Assembly (NCBI RefSeq): GCF_022539505.1
Contig: NC_061510.1
Span: forward strand, 395,480,249 to 395,544,248
DNA length: 64,000 bases
DNA from: Lolium rigidum
Taxonomy: Eukaryota; Streptophyta; Magnoliopsida; Poales; Poaceae
Direction: 5' to 3'
Below the pieces are notes generated by a model that ran no database searches, was not told the origin of the DNA, and saw nothing but the letters and a program-made list of their open reading frames with translations. Positions within the stretch are counted from its first letter, which is position 1, and every line of letters starts with the position of its first letter. The position numbers were made by a program, and so were the translations under genes. Shown here one piece after another: positions 48,401 through 59,879 of this stretch.

Positions 48401-48615
48401 AAAACCAAATTCTCCAATTTGGCACAGCTGCACGGCGGGGAAGAACAGAAGGAGCTGAAGCACCAGAGCTGAAGCACCAGGACAGATGAACTTGCTTGTG
48501 TCTTCAGCGAGAATGTGGGGTTGAAATAGCAAACCTGGAATGAATCAAAGGGAAAATAACGTTGTGGTGAAATGGTGGCGTTGACCTGACTGAACTTGAA
48601 AGGGGAAATAAAATT
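45401..48615. other. AT-rich intergenic or Helitron interior; no gene assigned
   Basis: No coding frame with recognisable motifs on either strand. A short tandem repeat at 45810-45905 has two copies of GATAGTARGGGAATCTCTTTCTAAT about 45 bp apart. No RNA genes were identified. It may be interior of the Helitron begun at 44378. Confidence 0.4.
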
Positions 48616-49340
48616 GAGCAGATCGAGGGGCAGGATTGAAATACCAGTGGCTGGAGTCCCAACGCCGATGGTCCCCGAACTCAACGCCACACTTGTGTTC
48701 CTTGTGCCCGTGGTGCCGGAGCCGCTATGAAGCTCGTGTAACTGGGCTGCTGTGGAGACACGGGCGCCAGCAGCCTGTGGAAGCCATAATCTGGGGAGCC
48801 GATGTGCGCATCGTCGTCCCGCCTATCTTCTGGTTCGGCCTGGACAAAATGGCAAGGACGCTGGGCGAAGTCGCGCCGGCGCGAGCTGAGGGCAGGGTGA
48901 ACAGCGACCGACCGGCTAGACGCGGTGGCCGGTAGTAGCAGCGGCGTCGGCCACCGGCGGAGAGGAACACCATGACGCGCTGGCGACGGGGCAGGTGCGA
49001 CGACCGCCTTCCGCAACGGCGTGGCAGTGAGGATGATTTCTTGACCGGAGCAGCTGAGACGGTCCCCGGCGTGGCGCAAGTGGCCCATCAGACATGGAGG
49101 TCCTCAGTCTCCTCCATGGCAGAGCCTCCTCCATGGTAGAGCCCTTTGCTGCGTCGATGCCAGCGCTGCCGCTGGTATCCCTCCGGTCTCGGCGGCCTCT
49201 CCTGTGCTCTCTAGATCAATCGGACGCCGCACGCTGCCGCTCTGCTCGCTAGCAACCCGCTCGCTTTTTGCCCCGAGAACAACGGCGATGTGGGGCTGCT
49301 CCACCTCTCTTCATCCACATCGTTTTCTGTGCCGTCGAGC
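48616..49340 (-). other. GC-rich segment with overlapping ORFs, unresolved
   Basis: Composition jumps to GC-rich and several minus-strand frames stay open (48681-49088, 48916-49134, 49104-49304), rich in Arg, Ala, Pro and Ser. None has a recognisable domain, and plus-strand frames are equally open. Possibilities are a host-gene 5' fragment captured by the Helitron or a degenerate first exon. Confidence 0.25.
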
Positions 49341-49420
49341 TCTTTCATTTGCTCGATTCTGGCACAAGTGGTAGGAAGAACAACTTTGGCTTCTTTCTGT
49401 CCACAAATCTAGCGCTTCGG

Positions 49421-50172
49421 TAGACTAGTCATAGTGGGAGTAACTTCAGTAGTAACTAAATATCCAACTCAGCAAATTTATTTATGTGGCAGTGAGTTAA
49501 TGAGGAGAGAGGAGGATGGAGTAACATAATGAGTCTATAAGCTAATTAATGAAGACATATATGATACTACCTCCGTTTCAAAGAATAAGGCGCACGCGCA
49601 TTCCAAGACGAACTTTGACCATAAAAATTGAGCAACAAAATTTAGATTATATTACATGTAATTAGTATTATTGGATTCGTATTGAAAATCACTTTTTAAT
49701 GATATTAATTCCATACAGACAATCTTTATCTATTTAAAGTAATTCTTGGTCAAACAAAAAACTCGTAAAACGAGGGCGCCTTATTCCTTGAAGTAGTACT
49801 ATTTTGATGTTACTAGTGAGAGTAACTTAGGAAGTACAGTAGAGTCGATCATCTATAAGACGTTCAAGTAGTATATTTTAGGTGACATGGCATAGCAATA
49901 AATGAAGAAAGAGAGGAAGATGGTAACTAGCTATGTTACCATAACATCACAACCCCCAAGATAAAATGAGTCTACAAACTAATAAATGAGACTTTGCATG
50001 ATATCATCTCTAAGTTACTTTCCACTATGAAGGTAGTAACATGGACTAATAACTTATGCATGACACCACCTTATGTTACTCCCCACTATGAGCAGCCTGA
50101 AGATAGTAACATAGAGTAGTAACATGTGCATGTTACTACTACATATTACTTCCCACTATGACTAATCTTAAG
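49421..50172. mobile_element. Nested MITE cluster (GTAGTAACAT family)
   Basis: The left end AGACTAGTCATAGTGGGAGT and the right end ACTTCCCACTATGACTAATCT are inverted. An additional internal end GTTACTCCCCACTATGAGCA lies at about 50084. The interior is AT-rich with many GTAGTAACAT units; a separate Stowaway is inserted at 49565-49798. The same family appears at 33185-33420. Superfamily is likely Harbinger/Tourist or related (inference). Confidence 0.6.
49565..49798. mobile_element. Stowaway-type MITE nested in the cluster
   Basis: Left end TACTACCTCCGTTTCAAAGAA and right inverse TTCCTTGAAGTAGTA. Inner arms AATAAGGCGCACGC and GGCGCCTTATT. 234 bp with a TA boundary. Confidence 0.85.
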
Positions 50173-50306
50173 CGGCGCATCTCCTTGAAAATGGAGCGCT
50201 TTGACCGAGCATGAAGTCAATCATGAAGAGGTGTTTTGGGTTTCAGACATGGAAATTTCAAAAACCTTCCAAAAGCTTCATTTTGAAGTTACTAATTAAG
50301 AAGGAT

Positions 50307-50342
50307 CACTACAAGAAAAGTTTGGCAACTTTTCTTGTAGTG
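50307..50342. mobile_element. 36-bp CACTA made of two fused termini
   Basis: The arm CACTACAAGAAAAGTT, the loop TTGG or TGGC, and the exact inverse ending CTTTTCTTGTAGTG. CACTACAAGAAAA is a common CACTA terminal sequence. The trinucleotide GAT flanks both sides (50304-50306 and 50343-50345), as expected for a CACTA duplication. The whole element is essentially the two terminal inverted repeats back to back. Confidence 0.75.
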
Positions 50343-50345
50343 GAT

Positions 50346-53300
50346 CCAGGCTTAATTTTTCATTTTCATGTTTTAAATTTTGGTCAAACCTAGGATTTGA
50401 CCAAGATACAAATGGGCATAAAAATTCAGGGTAGCATCATACCCCCTCCTTCCCGCGTAGAAAAAGTGTTAGGCGAGTAGTAGAATGGCATGACCAACAA
50501 GTTTCAAGTAAATTTTTAATATGACCAAAATATACCAATTGATAGATGTGTTAACTTAGCTTCATGGGTGTGTGACCTAAGATTGAGCCATGGTACATTT
50601 TGCCAACAAAGTAGCAATTGAGTTGGCTTTCTACCTTAGTAGGCGTGCATTGGAAGGATGCATTATGCCGGCAAAGTTTTCAAACGTTCAAACTTTTCCG
50701 GTTTCTCATACAGTATTTGGCTCCTTGAGAAGCATTGATGTGATCATATAAGGTTATGCAAAACTTCGCCTTTCCCGTACTTACCCGAGCACTCGACACC
50801 CCTCGTCCCATGGCGACTCCTCCAGCCATAGCCCCGTGCACCCAGGCTCCACGACTCAGCCTCGGAGGGGTGTGCGCTAAAAGCTCGCAAATGTCTGTGT
50901 GCCATTGGTGTGCGATGAAGCAGGCGGCTCTGTGTCTTGCTGTGGCTAGACTCCTGGCGCCCTTTGATCTAGGAGAGGGAGAGGAGGGAGGGGGTCCCAT
51001 GAAGCGGCGGTGGCCCAGGTATCGGCGGCAGCCCGGGCAGCGACGGCAAAGTGGGCTGGTCGGAGCATAGGCATGCGCCGGGGGCGAACCTCGCCGGGTG
51101 AGGATGCTTCCATTGTGAAGAAGCACTTGCCATCCAGGGCTTCGGGTTCGCCAACAAACTCGGCGCCTCGGTCCATGGCGTTGCCGTCGTGGGGACGTCG
51201 GGGCGGCGGCGACGTGCTGCAGCCCCAGCCTTTAGTGGGGACCAAAGTGCGACCGACCACATCACGGCGTCGGCAACATTGGGGATGCCGATGGGCATCC
51301 AATGCCACACACAGATTTGGGAGGTTCTGGCCGGGCCGAGTTCCAAACTTCCATCATCGGAGCCGAGGGCTTGGTACTTCAAATTCCGAATCAGGCAATC
51401 CTTCGACCCCAATCAGCTTCTGTCGTGGTCCAAATCCGAGATATCTTGGCGGCAGCTATGCTTGGTTAAGCTTAGCCGGACAGCGGCAATCGACGATCCG
51501 CAAAACCTAGATGCCTTCCGAGGATTTGCAGCAGCCGTCAATGCACTCGTGGAGGCATCGCATGCCGGTAGCAGCGGCGAATGCGGGTATGTTGTTTTAC
51601 TCCCTTTGTATGCTTTTGTCATAAAAATCAATTTGCTAATTCTCATTCGATTGAAAATTAGACCCATTCACCATCAACTCTCAAACAGTGGACACTAGTA
51701 ATATGTAGAACTAGAAATTACACAAGATTTATGTACTCCTAGTACTATTACTTCGACGCTACATGTTGTTTACACGAGGAAATTGCACAAACTACCCCTT
51801 ATTGCTGCCTTCGTTGCGTAAAACACTTTTTTAAACTGTAATTTTTTTCCGCACAAACCACCAACTATCGTGTTCTGTTGCAGGGAGGTTCAAATTTAGG
51901 ATTGAGCTGTTTAAGAGCAAATCAGATGATCGGGGACCACCAACTACTATAGTTTTAATTGCAAATAGAATCGATTTTGCAAAATTATGAAACGCACATA
52001 ACGTTTGAATTACTACAATTTTTTTGAAGGTTTGATATTTTCATCATTTTTGTGTGAATCTTACACCAAGTAACACAACTTTCGGACGGAATACAAAATA
52101 TTTTCAAACTTCCTAGATTTGATAGCTCAAATATTTTTAATTACTAGTTTTTCGAGTATTTTAAAAAGTCGAAACACTATATTTTGGCTGAATGTTAGAA
52201 AATATATTTCATGATTATCCCATATTAGTTAAGAAGTACATAAATTAGTAGTAGTAATAAAGAACGAGAGGAGTTTATGGAGATACATCCATTAAGGGCA
52301 TGTTAGTGTGTGTTGGTGTATTACTTATGCCTTCTTTGGTTAATACACTTCTCAAGTGATCCCCGCAAACCCTCTATTCTTGCCTAGAATACAAAAACTC
52401 CCCATCAAAGTATTAGTGCATTTTTTGGATGAGTATTCGAGAGGATTGGGTGAACACCAAGGATTTGCATAGGAAATTGGTACAATTGAATCCTTGGTCG
52501 TTTGATTTGTAGGATTGTTTCCGATAGGAATTTTTCCTAAGGATTTCTTTGCATAGATTCCATAGAAAATTAAACATCTACTCATGCCTCTTTTTAAGAA
52601 TGCTTTACTTTTCCTATCGTGGAATCAAACAAAGTTTGGATTCTATGAATTCCTATAGGATTGGAGTGGACATGACATTGCAATCCTACATTTCCCTATT
52701 CCTACATCTTTCGGTAGGCATTTGCCTAGAATAAATAACCATGTGTATTACGGAGTAACAATAAAATATAGGTTTATTTCTCTAAAGCATCTTGCACTCG
52801 TACTAGTACATGGCTTAAGAGACAATATTTTTACCATTTTTTTGCGAGAAGACAATATTATTACCATAGTTACTAAGTACATTTTATTGGATGATGAAGT
52901 GATAGCCCTCATCAATGCATTGTGAATTATTAGGGCATGGGTCGCACGTGATTTATGAGTACACCGCACGATCGAGAGCCGCCGTCCCTCTTTGCTTTCT
53001 ACCGATGCGGCGGAGCTCCTCCCCACACCCACGAATAACTGAAAGCCACAACTGCTGGGGAAAAGTCTTGCGCCGAGAAAATCTACAACCGTGGTTGAGT
53101 ACATGTGTTTCTTAAGATACGAGTGCTCCAATGCATTTTTTCTTTCCTTTTACTAATTTACCTTGAAAATCCCGCACGTCCACTTATTTGTGGACGGAGG
53201 GAGTATCATGCCAAGAGGAAGTAGGACAATAGTGGGCGCTTATAGCCCGCCTACGTGGTACTTTTGCCAGCTGTTGGCTCTTCTATTGTTCTTGCTCTAA

Positions 53301-53779
53301 AGAAACCCCGATTGTGAAAGGCCAAGGCGTACTTCTTTTGGTCACGCAAAATTCAAAATACTGCCATGGACATTGAATTGACATGAAAACACATAGCTTG
53401 GGATGTCCAAATTTGCACGTTAGACCAGTGACTTGTTCTTCACCTTTTCAGAGGGACAGTGACTTTTTATTATGGGTCTATACACTTTCCAAGAAACAGG
53501 AGGAGATGCTGTAGAGTGTAGAGGAGCGAAGTCAAGCGCCCCGCCCCCACCTGCCCTATTTCGGTTCACCTCCATCGTCTACCTCCGGCCCCGCCCGCAC
53601 CAATCGACCACCTTCCATAGCACGCGCCGGTGCCGCCGCCATGCAGCTTTAGAATCAATTCCACCGCCCAGTTTGAGAGCCTCCGTTCTTCATCTTCCCC
53701 GCCACCTCGCCGCCATCGAACCCAAATTAAACTCCAATCAGTTGAACCCAAACCTCATAGACCCACCCCCTGCCCTGCG
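50346..53779. other. Intergenic with a GC-rich unresolved island (50700-51600)
   Basis: Between about 50700 and 51600 several overlapping frames are open on both strands (50680-51126 and 50969-51412 minus; 51010-51510 and 51189-51698 plus). The plus frame near 51330-51570 (WYFKFRIRQSFDPNQLLSW) has protein-like composition, but I recognise no family and no consistent exon structure. 51700-53200 is AT-rich; a possible MITE with TAGGATT-type inverted ends lies around 52505-52700, and a Stowaway half end (GGACGGAGGGAGTA) at 53191-53206. 53500-53779 is the C-rich leader of the next gene. Confidence 0.35.
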
Positions 53780-55393
53780 ATGGCGGCATCGAACAAGGAA
53801 AATGATGACTCGAACCTGTTTAGAAGGTCTTTTCCGAAGGTCCCCTTGAAGAACTCGTAACAAGATGCGACGTCATCACCGCCGCGAGCCTCGTCGGTTC
53901 GTCCAAACTATTTTTCGACTCTGCAAATGATAGTGCAACTCTATCTTTTTCTCTCCCGTTTGGCCTGCCATGTGTTCTTCATTCTCACCCGACGAAGGTA
54001 GCACGGGATTGCAAGCTGACGCCACTGGACAGGTTCTCCTCCGACGCTGTGATGCCAGACGGTACGGGTAAGCAGTGGGTAGGTGCCAATGGAGATTGGG
54101 TTGCCATGGTTGACACTGGCTTTCCTGCTTGCAAATGGAAACTTGTCAACGTCTACACTCGCCGTGAAATTCCTCTCCCTGTGCCGTTTGAAACCACCCA
54201 CATTCCAAATATATACCACCACAACCTTCGTGCTATTATATTTCACAAGATATATATTTGCCAAGTTCCCACAGCTGCTGGGGGGTACAAAAATTTCTCT
54301 CTTGTTGCTGTTTTTGACATCAGAGTTGCCCTCCTTTGCGGCGAAGATTCTGGATGGACAGTTCTTACAGAGCCCAAGTCCCACATCTTTTACAATTACA
54401 GCGATGCAATTCTCCACAATGGGCTTGTGTTTGCCACAACTCATACTGGCACTGTTCACGCATGGAATCCTCAGCAAGCTGGTAATTTTCCTCCGGACGT
54501 AGTGTATGATGAGCTTCATTATTGATGGCTGTAAAGATAATTTTAATGCACAAACTTATTAATTTTCGAACCTGACTGATCCGACTTGGAGGCTTGGGGC
54601 ATATTTGCTTCGGATGAAATTTCATTGGTATTTAGACTTTTTATTCGAGATGATTACCATAGAAAAATTTGAGGATTGTATAATTAGGAGTTTTATTCTC
54701 GGATTGAATTATGTTGGATTTTGACCTCTACTTGAACTTCTTGAAATGAATCCTTTGGTTTCCCATGTGATGTACTCAAATACACCAATATGCTGTATTA
54801 TTGAATGGAAATGCCATTATATCATCCCATCTGAATCCTAATGCGTTTTCCCAATTCTTACGTTTTCAGATTTGTGCAAACCAAACATACCCTTCTTAAC
54901 AGTAATTTCGTTTTCAAGCAGGTCCTCCGCTGATCGTAGAGCCACCGCCCATTGTGTTTGAATGGCGGTGTGCACTTGATGATGCTCTTGGCCATGATCA
55001 CGAGGTCGATTATGGCATGTGGTGGTTAGCAAGATCTATAGATGGTTCTAGACTTCTTCTGATCCATACACTGGGCATTGCTGATGAAAGGGAATATTCC
55101 TGTAAAGTTTGCCATACTGCTTCTGATCGTCGTGTTCATCATGGTCGCACTGTTGGCAACTATGCTTCGGGTTTGGTTGCCTGGTGTTCACGAAGGACAC
55201 TAGTAAGTTAAATGAAGGTATTCCATGGGAAAAGATTGATGACCTTGGAGAATATTCTCTTTTCCTTGGAGTGAACTATCCGATTATGCTGCCATTAGGC
55301 GGTGCAGATGTTGTCCCGGGATGTCTGACGAGAAGAAATTGTGTGTACACCTTGCCGAATGAAGCATGGCTTCGCAATTCGCAGCTGCACTGA
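53780..55393 (+). pseudogene. DUF295 (KIB1-like propeller) gene copy 1, two frame breaks
   Basis: Exon 1 is 53780-54481 and exon 2 is 54922 to about 55393, joined by a GT-AG intron in phase 1. The ATG at 53780 opens MAASNKENDDSNLF. Near 53834 the frame must shift (one base missing) to reach LEELVTRCDVITAASLVGSS, then the DUF295 core WVGANGDWVAMVD, RREIPLPVP and HAWNPQQAG. In exon 2 PPPIVFEWRCALDD and GSRLLLIHTLGIAD are in one frame. A second one-base loss near 55140-55175 is needed to enter GFGCLVFTKDTSK and GEYSLFLGVNYPIMLP, the typical end of the family. DUF295 proteins are often F-box linked in grasses; function unknown. Either a pseudogene or consensus errors. Confidence 0.75.
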
Positions 55394-56548
55394 AATATGC
55401 CGATTCGGTCCGAATCGTGAAGATTGCGCCGTTGGTTTCCAAACCAACGCCTTGGAGAAAACATGCAAAACAAAAAAAGATAGGTACCGGTAAAGACACC
55501 GCTTTGGTTCATCCCAAACTTCGCCAACGCCCGGATTGGAACAAGTGTGATGTTTAATTCGAAACAGGGCCTGCAGCCATTGTAGCTACTTGATAGTATG
55601 TAATTTCATAGCTAATGAACGAGGCAATTGTGGTCTACTAATTACAAGCTGTTTTGTAAAGAGGTGGTCTATAAGTATACCCCTCTCTTCATTGATGCAT
55701 TTGTGGTCTACATGATGGTACTCTTAAATATATTGGTGTGGCTCCTCAACACATAATGTGGGGGTATTATTGTGTTAAAGTTGAAGGCTTGATCAACTAT
55801 AGGTTCACTTCTCTAGTTACATTACTAGGTACTCCGGTTGGCTATGTTGTGATGAACACATTGTGTTCTGTTGTTTGGTGAAGACAAAAGTAGAACTATG
55901 GTATGCTTATGTTTAAGAGCAAGCGAGGGTTTAGCTTGATATGTTAAAATTCAGATTTGAACTATTTTTTGATATGGAAATTTGAAATATATATGGTATT
56001 GTATATGATTATGTATAACAACAAGCGACGAAAGGGCTGATGCTCCTATTCCTTGTCGGCGGGAGGACTATGTGTGCGGCGACTTGAGCCAAATTAGAAG
56101 GCCATAGCTATGTTGATTGGTCCTTGAAGTTGGAGGGGCTAGGATTTCGGATGAGCGGAGTGGGGAAGTTGTTGCTCATGGAACAAAAGTCCTTAAAATA
56201 GTAATGTTAGTATATAGGAGTACAAGGTATATACTTGTACTATTTTAGTACTATAATAAGTATATCGGGTTCATCAAAAAGAATTATCTCGGGTTCACAA
56301 CCACGTGGGGTCAAGGTGAGGGAAAGTTGGTCAATACCTCTTACCGCTATATCCCCGCCCCAAGTTCTAATGCGCAAGTGCTGTTATTTTTTAAAGGGAA
56401 ATAGTGGTTCCTCTCCCCCGGAAACATGCCCCGCATCTCCACCTCCTAGTATCGTAGTACTACTACTGCATCTTCTCCAAAAAAAACCCTCTTCTTGTCT
56501 CTTTCTCCCGTTCACCCCTCTCTCCCTTGCATTAGATTACCGACTCCA
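55394..56548. other. Spacer between the DUF295 copies
   Basis: An open frame at 55366-55557 may be the diverged C-terminal tail of copy 1 in another frame; not certain. The remainder is AT-rich and non-coding, ending in a CT-rich leader before 56549. Confidence 0.35.
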
Positions 56549-58941
56549 ATGAAGCAGAAGCGTAAGGTTGAGGAGATTCCTGATTGCTACCACCAGTCCA
56601 TGGGGTGGGGCAACCTCCACTACCCACTGGTGGAGAACATAGCCGAGCGGGCGGATATCCTCAGCACTGGTCGCCTCGCTCGAGGCATGATCGGCATGCG
56701 GCATGCCATCCGCGGAGCGCATAAGGTTCCGTTCGGTTTACCGAGCCTTGCTCCACTGCGACCCCGAGACATGGCCAGACGACCGCGACAATACTGTAAG
56801 AGTATTTATTTATTTACTCATCTCGTTTCAGCTTGTGTTTTTTCAATCAACTTTTCTTATTGCCAAACATCATGCATGAATTTAGACTCAACATCATCAC
56901 CTGATTTGGGAGTACTGTAAGGTTTGCTGCCTTCACTATGCACATGTACTCTTCGGAATTGCTTTATTTATCCATTACATCTGTGCTTCAGTTCTGCACA
57001 ATCCGCTCTTCATTCTGTCGAATACCTTGCATGCATAGACAATTTTGAAACAAATCCTATTTGCAGGGCATTCACGCGTTGCTGATGCCATTAGACAAGC
57101 CGACAGTTCCAGCATTTATCCATACCAAGGAGGAACTGGATGGACATGGACCCATGCACTGGGTGGGTTGTAACGGCGACTGGGTGGCATTTGTCCAGCA
57201 GGACGGGCACTTGACGATCCGCAACATATACATATCAGATACTATTATACCTCTTCCATCTCTGCAAGATGCAGGAATTTCTTTGGGCCCTACTAGTGAA
57301 TGGTGGCATGGCAGCCCACCATTCCTGTTCAAATACAAAATAGATAAAAGTTTGGAACTGCTCAAAGTACGGATCGTCAAGAGGCCGTACAAAGATGATC
57401 TAGCAGGGCCATGGCATTACGAGGTAATCGTTGTATTTGACGAATTGATCGCTATCCTACAAGCGCCCCTAGAAAAGGAGTGGAATATCCTGAGAAACCC
57501 CGAATTCTTTGATAGAAACAGCTATGTCGATGCCATGGGCATTCCTGGATATGGTACAAGTTCACACCTACATCGTGTATACGCAGTTACATATCCGTAT
57601 GGAGATGTTCTGGTTTGGGAACCATATACCCGTGGTGAGTCTTTGTTTTATGTCTTAACTAGTAAATGGCATGCTGCACATGTTGGACCAATTACGATTC
57701 GCAATACTGATGTATAAAAGTTGCGTTCTAAATGTTGTTCAAACTTTCAATACAACTAATAATTTGGTTATACCATCAAAATAAGTGTGAGCATACAGTT
57801 TATAAATATGAACAAAAATTTGGAACCTTTCTTAATCACTATCAAGTGGGACGTGTGATATCGGTGTGAGACTGCTCTGATTTTTCTTCACAATGGAAAC
57901 ATGACGGTTCTAGAAACAGTGGACACTGGTGTGGTATTTTTTTCACGCGAATACCTCTAATCCCAACCGTTAGATTTTGGACACCAACAGTTGGAATTGC
58001 TGCTACATGTCTTGTTAAAAACTGGTGCCTTATAGTAGTAGAAAATAGAAGATAGAAGAGAAGAGATAATTTTCAGTGTAGTTCCTACTTGCTTGCATTG
58101 TGGTTGATCTTTGTGCATTGCAGGGACACATGCAGCCCCGCGTCTCATTGACGCCCCTGTCATTGAAGATGAAGAAGCAGAAGTGGCTGCAATTTTCGCT
58201 CAAATCGAGGGAGATGCTGTCATGGAAGATGATGAAGCAAATGTGGCTCAAGGCGATGGAGGTGCCGATGAAGATAATGATGCTGATGAAGAAGAATTAG
58301 AAGAAGAAGAATTAGAAGAAGACGAATTCGATGATGAAGAATTAGATGATGAAGAATTAGATGATGATGGTGATAATCATAATTATGAAGATGAAGATGT
58401 ATTTCTTGGATTTTCTGACCAGCGCACTTGGTTCCTGGCACCAATGAGAGCAGAGTCCATTACTGGTGAATCTGATCTCGCGTGGATTCAGGTTAAAGGT
58501 TATCGGCCCATCCTCGGTCCTTCAATATTACATATGGGTAACAAGCTGAGGTCTTATCCTTTGGTACGGTGCTACGTTTTCTTGAGATCTGCCCATACCT
58601 TGGACCCTGTAGAAGAGGCAAGGTGGGAAAGATTGAACAATTTGAAGGGGCGTTCTTTATTTCTTGGACTCAATCACCCAATTTTCATGCTACCCCCACC
58701 AATCGACGCAGAGGCTGCAGAACCAGATTTCCAATTGTTCAAACCTGATTGTGTCTTTGCTACCCACAATCGCGCCCGTGATACATGGATACGTCCAAGG
58801 CCAAATTGGTGCAGAATGCACGTCAATGGAGGTCCTGCCATAGGCTCAAGATTGCAGTACAAAAAAGAGAAGATTGAACATAGAGCCGAAGCACCCATGT
58901 GGTTCGTCCCAACACTTCCACCTGTTTTCCTTGAGAAATAA
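56549..58941 (+). CDS. DUF295 (KIB1-like propeller) gene copy 2, one frame break in exon 1
   Basis: Exons 56549-56795, 57067-57634 and 58124-58941, GT-AG. Exon 2 to exon 3 is in phase. Exon 1 is 247 bp, one base too long: MKQKRKVEEIPDC and VENIAERADILSTGRLARGM are in the ATG frame, but CDPETWPDDRDNT, which joins exon 2 in phase, is in the next frame, so an extra base lies near 56735-56750. Exon 2 carries HWVGCNGDWVAFVQQDGHL and VLVWEPYTRG. Exon 3 has a long Asp/Glu-rich linker (58150-58410) unusual for the family, then TWFLAPMRAES, RSLFLGLNHPIFMLPPP and a C-terminal tail to VFLEK and the stop. About 543 residues without the extra base. Function unknown. Confidence 0.78.
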
Positions 58942-59870
58942 GAGACAGATGGTGACCTTATTTTATAGAGAAAACATAGTGTTCGTGAACTTAACGTCAT
59001 GAACATTCGCTGTTCGGTTTTTGCTGAAATCAAAATTTTGCAGAGATGAAGATCTTTGTTTGAATCCCGTGCTTGAACATATTTTTCACAAATTAGCTAC
59101 CCGTATTGTGATGAATACATGCTGGTTTGTTGTTTGGTGCGATAGCGTGACATGAAGATCTTTGTCCTGAATACCACAATGGACATCTTTTTTTCTTCAA
59201 AAATTAGCTAAGCTCACGCTATTAGGCGCAAATGCCTATTAAGAGATTTGGTGCTCTTGGGCACCAGTGCTCCTGCTATTTTAGAAAAAATAAAAAATAT
59301 ATTTATTTGTTCAAAAAATTAGAAAAAAAATCATGGAGTAGCTAATGAATTGTCCCATAAACGTGCAAAATTTCAGTTTCAAATACAAAAAATTCTGGGC
59401 TACACAAAAGTAACAAACGTGTGGATCTGGGTATGCATATTTCAAATCTCCAAATTTCAACAGATTTTGTCTTTTTTGTGTAGTCTACAATATAAAGAAT
59501 GTCATATTAAAATTTTACACGCTTGTAGGTTACTTTATTTATTATGTCTACATTCATTTTCAGATTTTTTTGAAACAAATATGTATGATATTTGATTTTT
59601 TTTAAAACAGTAGGAGCACTCGGTGCCCATTAGCCAAAGACACTTTTCGCAAATGCCTTCAATAAAGGAACGGATGGTGACCTTATTTTATAGAGAAACC
59701 ATAGTGTTTGTGAACTTAAAGTCATGAACACACGCTGTTCGGTTTTTGGTGAAATCAAAATTTAGCAGAGATGAAGATCTTTGTTTGAATCCCGTGATGA
59801 ACACATTTTTCCTAAATTAGCTACCAGTATTGTGATGAATACATGCCGGTCTATTTTTCGGTGGAGTAGC
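58942..59870. repeat. Duplicated 3' flank of DUF295 copy 2
   Basis: 58945-59150 and 59670-59870 are direct copies: GATGGTGACCTTATTTTATA, GCTGTTCGGTTTTTG, GATGAAGATCTTTGTTTGAA and ATTGTGATGAATACATGC occur in both in the same order. A MITE sits between them at 59238-59647. Confidence 0.8.
59238..59647. mobile_element. Mutator-like MITE
   Basis: Inverted ends share TTGG...TGGGCACC.AGTGCTCCT: left GGTGCTCTTGGGCACC near 59250, right GGTGCCCATTAGCC near 59622. CGCAAATGCCT flanks both sides (59227-59237 and 59648-59658), an apparent 9-11 bp target duplication that fits the Mutator superfamily. Interior AT-rich, non-coding. Confidence 0.65.
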
Positions 59871-59879
59871 AGACATGCA

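Noticed and set aside
50680..51698. Candidate host gene in the GC-rich island
   Set aside because: Frames overlap on both strands, no recognised domain and no coherent exon chain; left as unresolved.
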